Position numbers and translations under genes: made by a program
Part shown: piece after piece, positions 36,959 to 45,402 of the stretch
How positions within the stretch are numbered: position 1 is the stretch's first letter
How the letters are laid out: every line of letters starts with the position of its first letter
Source of the DNA: Kushneria konosiri
Lineage (GTDB): Bacteria; Pseudomonadota; Gammaproteobacteria; Pseudomonadales; Halomonadaceae
Length of the DNA: 64,000 bases
Reading direction: 5' to 3'
Assembly: GCF_002155145.1 (NCBI RefSeq)
Contig: NZ_CP021323.1
Coordinates: forward strand, 3,100,001 to 3,164,000
Notes under the pieces: generated by a model
What the model saw: only the letters and a program-made list of their open reading frames with translations
Told to the model about the DNA's origin: nothing
Database searches by the model: none

Positions 36959-37599
36959 GCCAACATGCCTACAGTGATGAAGAAAAGGCCGCGGTCTATC
37001 GCGCCATTAAAGAGCGTCGGGATATGCGCCATTTCCTGCCTGACCCGGTGGACCCGGAGGTCATACAGCGCATGCTTGAAGCTGCGCATGATGCACCCAG
37101 CGTAGGATATATGCAGCCGTGGCGATTTATCTGCATCCGCGATCCTTCCTTGCGTGAGGCCATGGCGCAGCTTGTCGATGAAGAGCGTCAGGCGACGGCG
37201 CAGGCGCTCGACGAGCGTGGTCAGGCATTTCTGGAGCTCAAGGTAGAAGGCATTCGTGAGTGCCCGGAGCTCTGGGTCGTCGCGCTTTGTGATGCCAGAG
37301 AGCAGTATGTATTCGGGCGACGTACCCTCAACGAAATGGATCTGGCCTCGGCCAGCTGCGCCATTCAAAACCTTTGGCTGGCAGGGCGTGCCGAGGGCAT
37401 CGGTGTTGGCTGGGTTTCCCTTTTTGATCCCGAGGCGCTCAAATCACTGATTCACGCCCCCAAAGGGGCCTGGCCCATCGCCATTCTCTGCATCGGTCAT
37501 GTTGACGCCTTTTACGATGCCCCCATGCTGGCGCAAAAGGGCTGGGATCAGCGTCGCTCCCTGACCACGCTGATCAGTATCGATACGTGGCCCGAATAA
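36955..37599 (+). CDS. bluB: 5,6-dimethylbenzimidazole synthase
   Basis: Oxygen-dependent nitroreductase-fold enzyme that destroys reduced FMN to make 5,6-dimethylbenzimidazole, the lower ligand of B12. The 214 residues include RRDMRHFLPDPVDPEV, AAHDAPSVGYMQPWRF, FGRRTLNEMDLASASCAIQN and GIGVGWVSLFDPEAL, the set typical of BluB. Its presence indicates aerobic ligand synthesis and agrees with the cobN-type pathway. It is the last gene of the rightward cob operon, joined to cobD by ATGA. No clear terminator is seen in the following 250 bases. Confidence 0.95.
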   Translation: MSQHAYSDEEKAAVYRAIKERRDMRHFLPDPVDPEVIQRMLEAAHDAPSVGYMQPWRFICIRDPSLREAMAQLVDEERQATAQALDERGQAFLELKVEGIRECPELWVVALCDAREQYVFGRRTLNEMDLASASCAIQNLWLAGRAEGIGVGWVSLFDPEALKSLIHAPKGAWPIAILCIGHVDAFYDAPMLAQKGWDQRRSLTTLISIDTWPE

Positions 37600-37856
37600 A
37601 CACTTTGATCATTTTATGACCCGCTATTTTGAATGTTGCCATCTGATCATTCGCTTACAAGCGTGCGTTACTGCCATTGAATCATTCAGGAGATGTTGTA
37701 CCGCTGACACCTTGTGATCAATTTCAGGGATAAAGTCGCATGATTCAGACGTCACGGCCAAGGCTGACTCAACCGATTGCCGTCAGATGATTTATCAAAC
37801 CATGATATCGACTATATTGATTTGTGCAGGACTTATTGACTCAAGGAGGATGCTGC

Positions 37857-38381
37857 ATGTCTTTTATTAAAAAAGGGGCCACCACGCTGGCCATCGCAGG
37901 TGCCATGTTTGCCGTGGCGGGCTGCTCAAGCTCCGAACCGAAACAGCAGGATCCCAACATTGATAGCGTGATCCAACAGTCCGAGCAGGGCTATCGCAAT
38001 ACTACGGTTGGTTATACCTTTACCTATCCTGAAAACTGGCAAAACAGCGTCGTCGAGCGCGATACATTCGAATGGAACAACCAGCGTGTCGACGCTCAAA
38101 ACATGGCCGTTTTCTATTACAAGAATTTCGAGCTTAACAGCACTCCCGAACCGTTGCTGGCACTGGCGACCTATCCTCAGCAGGAGTGGGAACAAATGCA
38201 GCGTCAGGCAAGGGATCGCGTTGGCTCGACGCCGGCTCATGTCATTGGCACCAAAAACGATCAGGTGCTGGTCGCCTATATCAATACACAAAATCCCTAT
38301 GATGCCGGATCAAGTCAGGGTCAGGAGTACGCTCGTCATGTACTGACGCCAGGCCAGGTCCAGAACGCCATCAGCTGGTAA
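37857..38381 (+). CDS. Uncharacterised lipoprotein
   Basis: A 174-residue predicted lipoprotein. ATG 37857 follows AAGGAGG at ideal spacing; the signal peptide MSFIKKGATTLAIAGAMFAV ends in a lipobox with Cys23. A serine-rich linker leads into a globular part beginning VGYTFTYPENWQ, reminiscent of PsbP/Mog1-type or DcrB-type folds, but I cannot assign a family with confidence. Upstream, 257 bases of non-coding DNA separate it from bluB with no element I can name. It ends at a hairpin terminator. Confidence 0.8.
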   Translation: MSFIKKGATTLAIAGAMFAVAGCSSSEPKQQDPNIDSVIQQSEQGYRNTTVGYTFTYPENWQNSVVERDTFEWNNQRVDAQNMAVFYYKNFELNSTPEPLLALATYPQQEWEQMQRQARDRVGSTPAHVIGTKNDQVLVAYINTQNPYDAGSSQGQEYARHVLTPGQVQNAISW

Positions 38382-38391
38382 AATATCCTTT

Positions 38392-38423
38392 GGCAGAGCT
38401 TCCTCTCCGGGGGCTCTGCCTTT
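38392..38423 (+). terminator. Terminator after the lipoprotein gene
   Basis: Stem GGCAGAGC / GCTCTGCC with a 12-base loop and a short TTTG tail. It lies only 13 bases before the next small gene, so read-through is possible. Confidence 0.65.
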
Positions 38424-38435
38424 GAGATAGCGCCC

Positions 38436-38591
38436 ATGGATCCGGTTACCCTGATTGTTCTCTCCTTTCTACTACCTCCACTGGCGGTGTATCTGGCCGC
38501 CGGTTTTGGCGATGCCTTCTGGCTTAATCTTCTGCTTACTCTCATGGGGTATGTCCCCGGCATCATTCATGCGTTGATCGTTGTCATATGA
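38436..38591 (+). CDS. Pmp3/YqaE-family small membrane protein
   Basis: A 51-residue two-helix protein read directly from the sequence: it begins MDPVTLIVLSFLLPPLAVYL and ends in WLNLLLTLMGYVPGIIHALIV. The LLPPLAVYLAAG and GYVPGIIHAL segments are the hallmark of the Pmp3 / YqaE / UPF0057 family, membrane proteins induced by salt, cold or membrane stress and thought to affect membrane potential. The ribosome site is weak (GAG). It lies between the lipoprotein and phosphatase genes and is easily missed because of its length. A link to halotolerance is plausible but inferred. Confidence 0.88.
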   Translation: MDPVTLIVLSFLLPPLAVYLAAGFGDAFWLNLLLTLMGYVPGIIHALIVVI

Positions 38592-38658
38592 CAGGTCAAA
38601 ACAATCACACGTTTCGTTTATGATGCGGCCCTTGTTCAACACTTATCGGAGTTCATGA

Positions 38659-39321
38659 ATGCTCAAGCGATTCGAACGCAATGACAGTGGTCATGACTAT
38701 GTCGTTGGCGATCTGCACGGGCATTACGCATTACTCGAGCGTGAATTGACCCGAGTCGATTTCGATACCGGCAAGGATCGCCTTTTCAGCGTGGGAGATC
38801 TGATCGATCGAGGTCCTGAGTCGCTTAAATGTCTGGAGCTGGTTCATCAGCCCTGGTGTTATGCAGTGACAGGCAATCACGAAATGATGGCGCGTAACGC
38901 CCTGTTTGATAACCACTGGGGGCAGTGGCTGAGTAACGGGGGGGAGTGGTCTCAAAGCCATGACAAGGTCACTCTGAGAAACCGCCTTGCCGAGGCCATG
39001 ATGAAGATGCCTCTGGCCTTTGAAATCGAGACCGCTCATGGCGTTATAGGCATTGTCCATGCCGAGCCCCCAAAAAACTGGGCAGACATTCGCAAGACGT
39101 CTCGAGAAACACTTCTCTGGTCGCGACAGCGCATCGAGTCAAACAACCAGACTATCGTGTCCGGTATTGACGGTGTTGTGGTTGGACATACCCCGGTGCC
39201 TGAGCCCAGAACGCTCGGAAACGTTCGCTATATCGATGTCGGGTCGTTTTTTAGTGGTCGAATCTGTCTGGAAAAACTTGAAGACATCGCCAGCATGATG
39301 AAAAAGAGCCCGAATCCCTGA
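38659..39321 (+). CDS. PphA/PrpA-type serine/threonine protein phosphatase
   Basis: A 220-residue metallophosphatase. The three PPP-family signatures are present: GDLHGHY (near residue 17), [10 protein letters not shown] (near 46) and GNHEMM (near 74), which bind two metal ions, plus the late [11 protein letters not shown] histidine motif. Such proteins in enterobacteria act on phosphoproteins in stress signalling, and some relatives hydrolyse diadenosine polyphosphates. There is no signal peptide, so it is cytoplasmic. It stands alone ahead of tRNA-Pro. The substrate is unknown. Confidence 0.9.
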   Translation: MLKRFERNDSGHDYVVGDLHGHYALLERELTRVDFDTGKDRLFSVGDLIDRGPESLKCLELVHQPWCYAVTGNHEMMARNALFDNHWGQWLSNGGEWSQSHDKVTLRNRLAEAMMKMPLAFEIETAHGVIGIVHAEPPKNWADIRKTSRETLLWSRQRIESNNQTIVSGIDGVVVGHTPVPEPRTLGNVRYIDVGSFFSGRICLEKLEDIASMMKKSPNP

Positions 39322-39401
39322 ATGATCGTGAATAGCCTCTTTCCTTTTGCATAACAGTGATGTAGGATACGCCCCGTTCTCGCGGATATTGAGAGCAGCG
39401 T

Positions 39402-39478
39402 CGGGGCGTAGCGCAGCTTGGTAGCGCGCCACAATGGGGTTGTGGAGGTCGCAGGTTCGAATCCTGTCGCCCCGACCA
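39402..39478 (+). tRNA. tRNA-Pro (anticodon GGG)
   Basis: A 77-nt cloverleaf: acceptor CGGGGCG/CGCCCCG, anticodon stem CCACA/TGTGG with loop ATGGGGT, T loop TTCGAAT, and an encoded CCA end. Together with tRNA-Pro(TGG) at 2.2 kb the window holds two proline isoacceptors. Confidence 0.97.
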
Positions 39479-39489
39479 AAAGTTTGATG

Positions 39490-39527
39490 AAAAGGCCGCT
39501 TTCGGTTAATTACCGAAGCGGCCTTTT
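39490..39527 (+). terminator. Terminator after tRNA-Pro(GGG)
   Basis: Long stem AAAAGGCCGCTTTCGGT / ACCGAAGCGGCCTTTT (one bulged T) with a 4-base loop and a T run. Confidence 0.9.
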
Positions 39528-39639
39528 CGTGTCCAGACGCTGGCCATCGTGGTATTTCTCTTGTGCAATACAGAAACTTTCATGCCGCCGATCTCTGTTC
39601 GGGATGAAGGAATGATTCAATGAACGAGGAGAGCAGGCG

Positions 39640-39780
39640 ATGAAAAAGCTTCCCGGAATGGTGGTCGGTACCATCGTAGGTCTGGTGGCCTGGTGGCCAA
39701 CCCAAAGCATGGCATCTGCCATTCTTCTTGGCATCGCCTGCGGTGTTGCCTGGGATCTCTGGCGAAAGCGCGGATCATAG
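39640..39780 (+). CDS. Small hydrophobic protein, 46 residues
   Basis: ATG 39640 follows GAGGAGAGC at good spacing. The product reads MKKLPGMVVGTIVGLVAWW..., a basic start, then two short hydrophobic stretches (about 6-18 and 25-37), and a basic end (LWRKRGS), consistent with a small inner-membrane hairpin. No family is recognised. The strong ribosome site and consistent hydrophobic pattern argue for a real gene, but nothing beyond that can be said about function. Confidence 0.55.
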   Translation: MKKLPGMVVGTIVGLVAWWPTQSMASAILLGIACGVAWDLWRKRGS

Positions 39781-39928
39781 GGCAGGCAGTACCATTGAAG
39801 TAGAGTTACCTGCGAAAATAGTAGGGACAAGGCTTGCATGTCGCAGTTATGCTGATGCGCGCGGCCGATAATCTTGTCTGCCGCTTAAGAATTTTTAATC
39901 CTCAGTCATCGCAGGCCAGGAGAAAAGC

Positions 39929-40282
39929 GTGACTCGTCAATTGAAAAGTGCGGCACGAGGGCTGGCCATCACGGCAGGTCTCGCCATATTGTCAGGTTGT
40001 TCTCTTTTTTCTTCAGACAAGCCGGAAAACGCCGCCGCCGTACCACCACCTCCGCCTCTGGTCGGATATAGCGGCATGAGCATGTGCCAGCCTTATAGTG
40101 ACAAACTCTGGGGAAATTTTCTGATGATCGGTGAAGTCGTCTCCGTTGATTCTCCTCAAAACATGCACATCAACGTCCTGCGCGCCGAAGCCATGGAGCA
40201 TCCGGCCATCCAGATGACCGGCTATCCACGTCAGATCATCGATCAGCGTCACAAGTGGTACCCCTGCAAGGGGCAGGGGTGA
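39929..40282 (+). CDS. Small uncharacterised lipoprotein
   Basis: A 117-residue predicted lipoprotein. GTG 39929 follows CAGGAGA; the signal peptide MTRQLKSAARGLAITAGLAI ends in the lipobox LSGC with Cys24. A proline run (PPPPPL) separates the anchor from a compact domain with two further cysteines (MCQPYSDK and WYPCKGQG) that could form a disulfide in the periplasm. No known domain is recognised. It stands alone; the next 460 bases are non-coding. Confidence 0.75.
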   Translation: MTRQLKSAARGLAITAGLAILSGCSLFSSDKPENAAAVPPPPPLVGYSGMSMCQPYSDKLWGNFLMIGEVVSVDSPQNMHINVLRAEAMEHPAIQMTGYPRQIIDQRHKWYPCKGQG

Positions 40283-40435
40283 GTCGCGGTGTTGAATTTG
40301 ACAATGGATCTGATTGCCAGACCTCAACCAGATTTACACATAAATGCGATATACTTTCTGCATTCGATTACTGCTTGATGAGGAGCAGTGACTGCTGGCT
40401 TATCCTGACTAAACGGCTGGCAGTCCAAACCTCAC

Positions 40436-40461
40436 ACCGCCTCCTTGAGGCGGTTTTTTTT
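40436..40461 (+). terminator. Rho-independent terminator
   Basis: ACCGCCTC / GAGGCGGT with loop CTT and a run of eight T. Confidence 0.9.
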
Positions 40462-40626
40462 GCTTCACTCGATGAACGACATACTATCTCAAATAAAAAT
40501 TATTCTCTTTTGCATTGATTTCCTTTTCAGAATCGTCCAGAGTATTTCTCAGACGCCAAGGCGTCTGATTCATTTCGGTATGTCAGGTGCTGAAGTGAAT
40601 TCTCTCCTCATCATCAGGTCCTTTCG

Positions 40627-40655
40627 CCGCCTTTCCTCTGGAAAGGCGGTTTTTT
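40627..40655 (+). terminator. Second rho-independent terminator
   Basis: A perfect 10-bp stem CCGCCTTTCC / GGAAAGGCGG with loop TCT and six T. Confidence 0.9.
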
Positions 40656-40745
40656 ATGGTTTCAAGCCCTCACATGCAGGCATCGAAACGCTGAGCTATC
40701 CTGCGGTTATGACACGATACATGCACCTGCAACGGAGACCGATTC

Positions 40746-41585
40746 ATGGCTTATGCCAATATTGTCGATAGCAGCAACAATGTCATCGACCTCTATTATC
40801 AGGATTGTGGGGAAGGACCGGCGGTTGTGCTGATTCATGGGTGGCCACTGAGTCATCGCATGTGGGAATACCAGATCAATGCCCTGACAGAAGCCGGCTA
40901 TCGCTGTATCGCCTACGACCGCCGCGGGTTCGGTGACTCGGAAAAACCATGGCAGGGATATGACTACGATACGCTTGCCGATGATCTGGCAGGGCTTCTG
41001 GAGCATCTGGACATTCGGGAGGCAACGCTGGTCGGCTTCTCGATGGGCGGAGGCGAGGTGGCCCGCTATCTGGGGCGCCATGGCAGCAAGCGGGTCAGCC
41101 GAGCGGTACTGATTGGTGCCGTAACGCCTTACATGCTCAAGACCGAGGACAACCCTGAAGGGGTGGATCAATCCATTTTCGATGACATGCTGGCCAATGT
41201 AAAAGCAGACCGCCCCGGTTTCCTGGGAGGATTCGGCAAGCTTTTCGTCAATCATGAGGGTTCGGCGCCTACGCTTTCCAATGAACTTCTGGCCTACAAC
41301 CAGAGCATTGCCAACTTTGCGTCTCCCCGAGCCACACAGGAGTGTATCAAGGCTTTCGGGTTTACGGATTTTCGCCAAGATCTGGAAAGCATCGATGTGC
41401 CCACACTGGTGATTCACGGTGATGATGATCAGATCGTGCCGCTGGCTGCGAGCGGTCAACGCTCGAGTGACATGATCAAAAATGCTCGTCTCGAAGTTGT
41501 GAAAGATGGCCCGCACGGTCTTAACTTCACTCACGCGAAGGAACTCAACACCCTGTTGATCGACTTTCTCAAGAAAGGGCGTTAA
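40746..41585 (+). CDS. Alpha/beta hydrolase of the cofactor-free haloperoxidase / esterase family
   Basis: A 279-residue cytosolic alpha/beta hydrolase. The nucleophile is Ser99 in GFSMGGGE, the elbow form typical of non-haem chloroperoxidase-like esterases; the oxyanion loop is HGWPLSHRMW, and the acid and base lie in VIHGDDDQIVPL and KDGPHGLNFTH. These enzymes are esterases or lactonases whose perhydrolase activity produces peracids in vitro; the natural substrate is unclear. It is a single gene followed by a long inverted repeat. Confidence 0.9.
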   Translation: MAYANIVDSSNNVIDLYYQDCGEGPAVVLIHGWPLSHRMWEYQINALTEAGYRCIAYDRRGFGDSEKPWQGYDYDTLADDLAGLLEHLDIREATLVGFSMGGGEVARYLGRHGSKRVSRAVLIGAVTPYMLKTEDNPEGVDQSIFDDMLANVKADRPGFLGGFGKLFVNHEGSAPTLSNELLAYNQSIANFASPRATQECIKAFGFTDFRQDLESIDVPTLVIHGDDDQIVPLAASGQRSSDMIKNARLEVVKDGPHGLNFTHAKELNTLLIDFLKKGR

Positions 41586-41891
41586 CGAAACAGGGGAAGG
41601 CCATAATGGCCTTCCCCTCTAGAAGAAAGTCGACCAACAAGGGCGCTGGTCGGCGGGGCGCAACACGTATCACTGTTACCGGAGGTTGTGCTGAGCCCAG
41701 TCAACTTCCTGTTGCCGTCGGACTTCCTGTCCATGTGCTTCCCTGCACCATTTTCTTTTCTTTCCCGGCAGGGACACCATGGCCTCTCAAGATGACAGGA
41801 ATGTGATAACGCTACTGTCTTTGACCAAAGGAGGAATCGATCAGCAGTGTTCATCCTTCTTTAACATGCCTGCAAGCACTGGATCATCGTC
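41586..41891. other. Intergenic region between hydrolase and omega-amidase genes
   Basis: About 300 bases. Apart from the inverted repeat at its start I see no gene, tRNA or recognised riboswitch. A pyrimidine-rich tract (TTTTCTTTTCTTTCCC) and an AAAGGAGGAA element occur, but the latter is too far from the next ATG to serve as its ribosome site. Confidence 0.5.
41592..41618. terminator. Perfect inverted repeat after the hydrolase gene
   Basis: AGGGGAAGGCCAT / ATGGCCTTCCCCT around a single A forms a 13-bp arm pair. There is no T run, so it is a probable but atypical terminator. Confidence 0.55.
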
Positions 41892-42674
41892 ATGAGTGAA
41901 TTAAGAACCACACTGGTACAGGCCGATCTGCGTTGGGAAGACATTGATGCCAACTGTCATCTGCTCGATGAATGGCTACAGGATGTCAACACCAGCGACC
42001 TGATCGTTTTACCGGAGATGTTTGCTACCGGCTTTACCATGGCACCGGAGCGCATGGCGGAGTCCATGCAGGAAAGCAGGGCCGTCGCATGGATGCAAAA
42101 AACCGCTCAGTCCCACAATGCCGTCGTGACCGGAAGCGTCGCCATCGAAGAGAATGGTCACTATTTCAACCGTCTGATCTGGGCGCGACCTGATGGCACC
42201 ATGACGACCTACGACAAGCGTCATCTGTTTCGCATGGGCGAAGAAAATGAACACTATGCGATGGGCAATGAGCGCGCCCTTGTTTCGCTGAACGGTTTCA
42301 ATATCTTGCTGACCGTCTGCTATGACCTTCGATTTCCCGTCTGGCTGCGCAATGTTGACTGTGAATATGATGTGCTGCTTTGCGTAGCCAACTGGCCTTC
42401 GGCGAGACGTCTTCCCTGGCGTACGCTGCTGCAGGCGCGCGCCATCGAAAACTCAAGCTACGTGATTGGTGTCAATCGTGTCGGTGACGATGCCCGAGGT
42501 TTGAACTATAGCGGCGATTCGATGCTGATCGACTACCGGGGAGATGCCTTGATCGATGAGGCGCCTGATCGCGCCTTTGTGAGAACCGGCGTGATCGGCA
42601 GACAGAGCCTTGAAGATTTTCGTGAAAAATTCCCCGTTCATCACGATGCTGATCGGTTTACGTTACATCCCTGA
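41892..42674 (+). CDS. yafV: Omega-amidase / nitrilase-superfamily amidohydrolase (YafV type)
   Basis: Carbon-nitrogen hydrolase of the Nit2/YafV branch, which removes ammonia from 2-oxoglutaramate or 2-oxosuccinamate, a repair step after glutamine or methionine-salvage transamination. The 260 residues carry the Glu-Lys-Cys triad: Glu42 (LPEMFATGF), Lys109 (YDKRHLFRMG) and Cys143 (VCYDLRFPVW). NWPSARRLPWRTLLQARAIEN is the family's late signature. Assignment to the YafV branch is by these segments; other nitrilase-fold amidases cannot be wholly excluded. It stands alone with its own terminator. Confidence 0.92.
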   Translation: MSELRTTLVQADLRWEDIDANCHLLDEWLQDVNTSDLIVLPEMFATGFTMAPERMAESMQESRAVAWMQKTAQSHNAVVTGSVAIEENGHYFNRLIWARPDGTMTTYDKRHLFRMGEENEHYAMGNERALVSLNGFNILLTVCYDLRFPVWLRNVDCEYDVLLCVANWPSARRLPWRTLLQARAIENSSYVIGVNRVGDDARGLNYSGDSMLIDYRGDALIDEAPDRAFVRTGVIGRQSLEDFREKFPVHHDADRFTLHP

Positions 42675-42693
42675 GGCCAATCGCCAGCATGAC

Positions 42694-42726
42694 AAAAGCT
42701 CCGACGATGGTGTTCGGGGCCTTTTT
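42694..42726 (+). terminator. Terminator after yafV
   Basis: AAAAGCTCCGA pairs with TTCGGGGCCTTTTT around an 8-base loop (with a G-T pair), ending in five T. Confidence 0.65.
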
Positions 42727-42734
42727 CGGCCGAC

Positions 42735-44326
42735 TCAACGAAATGCGGCTTCTATAAGCTGGCGTGTATAGCCATGACATGGCTGCTCGATTACATCACG
42801 TGTTACGCCATGCTCGACCATCTCGCCGTCCTTCAGCACGATCAGGCGGTGGGCCATGGCACGAACCACGGCAAGGTCATGGCTGATAAAGAGATAGCTG
42901 ATCTGGCGCTCGCGCTGGAGCGTGCGCAGCAGTTCGATCAGTTGACGCTGGACAGTGCGATCCAGTGATGAGGTCGGCTCATCGAGCACCAGAATACGCG
43001 GGTGCAGAATCAACGCTCTGGCCAGTGCAATGCGAGCACGTTGTCCGCCGGAAAATTCGTGCGGATAGCGCTCGAGTGCCTTTTCTGTCAAACCAACGCA
43101 GGAAAGCGACTGTACGACCTGCTCGCGCAGCGTTTCACGGTGCAACTCGGGGCAATGAAAGCGCAGCCCTTCGCTGACAATCTCTTCAATGGTCATGCGC
43201 GGTGACAGGGCACCAAAAGGGTCCTGAAACACGATCTGCATATGCCGACGTTCTGATCGCAGCGCGCGGCTGCCAAGGCGATCGAGCCGGGTATCGCTCA
43301 GCCATATTTCGCCACTGGAGGGCACCAGCCGCAACAGTGCCTGAGCCAGAGTGCTCTTGCCGGAACCGGACTCCCCGACAATCCCAAGTGTCTCTCCCTG
43401 TTTCAGGGTCAGAGAGACTGAATTCAGTGCCACGAAGGGCGCCGGACGTGACCTGAAAAGCACTTTTGGCTTTTGAAAGAGCACTGACAGATCACGCGCC
43501 GACAATATTTCTGGTGCCAGTGTTGGCACAGGCGGCGGCGCGCCTTCCGGTTCAGCTTCAATCAGTGCCTGAGTGTAAATACTGGTTGGGCGTGACAGGA
43601 CCTCACTGGTTACACCGGTTTCCTGCACTCGACCATGGTGCAGTACGCAAACTCGATCCGCCCAGTGACGCACAAGGTTGAGATCATGCGTGATCAAAAG
43701 CATCGCCATGCCCATGGAGTCAGCGAGTTCCCGCAGCAGCGCAAGAATCTCCCTTGCCACCGTGACATCAAGCGCGGTCGTGGGCTCATCAGCGATCAAA
43801 AGCTCCGGGTGATTGGCGATGGCCATGGCGATCACCACTCGCTGACGCTGCCCGCCGGAGAGCTCATGCGGCCATGCATTGATCAGCTGCTCGGGGCGCG
43901 GCAGACGCACCTGCTGCATCAGCTCGATGATGCGCTCGCGCAGTGCGCGACCGCGAAGCGGTTGATGCAGGGTAATGGCCTCGCCAATCTGGCGACCAAT
44001 GCGATGCAGGGGGTTAAGGGCACTCATCGGTTCCTGAAAGACCACGCCAACCCGGCCGCCATGAAGATTTTTCCAGTCACGCGGGGACAGCTCTGCAAGC
44101 CGAACCTCTTTCAGAAACCGCCCCCCTCGACACGGACACCTGGCGGGACAAGGTTTAATGCGGCCATGGCCGTCATGGTCTTGCCGGAACCTGATTCTCC
44201 CACCAGCGCCAGCGTTTCACCGGCAGCGACACTGAGGCTGACGCCATGCACCAGTGGTGTATCGCCTGCGAACACCTTCAGTTTTTCCAATGAAAAAACG
44301 GGTTGGCCATTGATGAGCCCTGTCAT
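42735..44326 (-). pseudogene. yejF: YejF-type dual ABC ATPase with a frameshift in a G run
   Basis: The ATPase of the YejABEF peptide importer, with two nucleotide-binding domains. Frame 1 (from ATG 44326) codes for 71 residues including Walker A GESGSGKT and stops at 44111. A second frame continues the homologous protein (RFLKEVRLAELSPRDW, VVFQEPMSALNPLH) with Q-loop, LSGGQRQRV, DEPTTALD, a second Walker A, FSGGQRARIALA and DEPTSSLD to 42735. The frames join at six G (minus strand; C at 44121-44126) where seven would restore one 530-residue protein, the normal YejF length. It may be a true mutation, a slippery -1 frameshift (G GGG GGC) or a sequencing error. The start overlaps the yejE stop (ATGA). 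Confidence 0.9.
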
Positions 44327-45399
44327 GCCGCACTCCCTTTTATGGAAGGCGTCGCATGGCGCGGGTCGAAGGCATCCCGCAGCCCTTCACCGATAAACAC
44401 CAGCAGAGAGAGCAGGATTGCCAGCGTCATGAAGGCCGTGATCCCAAGCCAGGGGGCCTGCAGATTGTTTTTGCCCTGTGCCACAAGCTCTCCAAGTGAG
44501 GGCGAGCCGGGCGGAAGGCCGAATCCCAGAAAATCCAGCGCTGTCAGCGTGGTAATGGCACCGGTAAAGATAAAGGGCAGAAAGGTCAGGGTAGAGACCA
44601 TGGCGTTGGGCAGTACGTGGCGCCACATGATCAGGTGTGCCGGTAGTCCCATGGCGCGAGCGGCGCGTACATAATCAAGATTGCGGGCACGCAGGAATTC
44701 GGCGCGCACGATGTCGACCAGACCCAGCCATGAGAAGGCGATCATGATCAGCGCCAGCCACCAGACACTGGGAACCACCAGGCTGGAGAGGATGATCAGA
44801 ATGAACAGCATCGGCAGTCCTGCCCACAGCTCGATCACACGCTGTCCCATCAGGTCCACCCGGCCGCCGAAATAGCCCTGTACGGCACCCACCAATACGC
44901 CGATCAACACTGATCCCAGCGTGACCAGTCCGGCAAACAGCACCGAGAGACGAAAGCCATAGATCACGCGGGCCAGTACATCGCGCCCTTGGTCATCGGT
45001 ACCCAGCCAGTGACTCGCACTCGGCGGCGCCGGCGCGGGGGTAGCGAGCGTCATGTCAATGCTCTGCCAGGAGAAGGGGATGGGCGGCTGGATCAGCCAG
45101 CCCTGGTCACGAATCAGCGCTACTACGGCCGGGTCGCTATAAAGTGCGGTAGTCGGCAAAAAGCCGCCAAAGGCCGTTTCGGGATAGTCCATCATTAGAG
45201 GCCAATACCACTGACCGTTAAAACGAACCACCATCGGCGTATCGTTGGCGATCAGCTCGGCAGGGAGGGTAATTGCCAGTAGAGCCAGAAATACATAGCT
45301 TGCCACCATGGCCCGCCGATTGGCGCGAAAGGCCGTCAATCGGCGGGCCATGATGGGCGAAAGTCGCCACTTGGTGGAAGAAAAGGCATGAATCGGCAA
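44323..45399 (-). CDS. yejE: Peptide ABC transporter permease YejE
   Basis: Inner-membrane permease of the YejABEF importer, which takes up oligopeptides including some antimicrobial peptides. The 358 residues have an N-terminal helix (residues 30-50), the large YejE-type periplasmic loop (WYWPLMMDYPETAFGGFLP), the HWLGTDDQGRDVLARVIYG motif and a five-helix BPD domain with the EAA-like RARNLDYVRAARAMGLP. It is three bases downstream of yejB and overlaps yejF by four bases. All parts look intact. Confidence 0.94.
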   Translation of the reverse strand: MPIHAFSSTKWRLSPIMARRLTAFRANRRAMVASYVFLALLAITLPAELIANDTPMVVRFNGQWYWPLMMDYPETAFGGFLPTTALYSDPAVVALIRDQGWLIQPPIPFSWQSIDMTLATPAPAPPSASHWLGTDDQGRDVLARVIYGFRLSVLFAGLVTLGSVLIGVLVGAVQGYFGGRVDLMGQRVIELWAGLPMLFILIILSSLVVPSVWWLALIMIAFSWLGLVDIVRAEFLRARNLDYVRAARAMGLPAHLIMWRHVLPNAMVSTLTFLPFIFTGAITTLTALDFLGFGLPPGSPSLGELVAQGKNNLQAPWLGITAFMTLAILLSLLVFIGEGLRDAFDPRHATPSIKGSAA

Positions 45400-45402
45400 G
45401 GA

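Larger units (their letters stand above)
40283..40745 (+). other. Non-coding region with two terminators, candidate small RNAs
   Basis: No convincing gene. It holds an AT-rich stretch with a TATACT -10-like hexamer (near 40350), a strong terminator at 40436-40461, a perfect palindromic hairpin CAGACGCC-AA-GGCGTCTG at 40550-40567, and a second strong terminator at 40627-40655. Two terminators in tandem without an intervening gene suggest that at least one ends a small RNA. A short open frame from ATG 40471 has no ribosome site. Confidence 0.4.

Noticed and set aside
40471-40680. Open frame beginning MNDILSQIKIILF in the two-terminator region
   Set aside because: It lacks a ribosome site and passes through the palindromic hairpin and the second terminator, so non-coding RNA is more likely.
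40707-41534. A 275-codon open frame antisense to the alpha/beta hydrolase gene
   Set aside because: The hydrolase has a full catalytic triad in its frame; the antisense product resembles nothing and lacks a start signal.
41582-41854. A 90-codon leftward open frame after the hydrolase gene
   Set aside because: No ribosome site, a low-complexity product, and it spans the hydrolase terminator; treated as chance.
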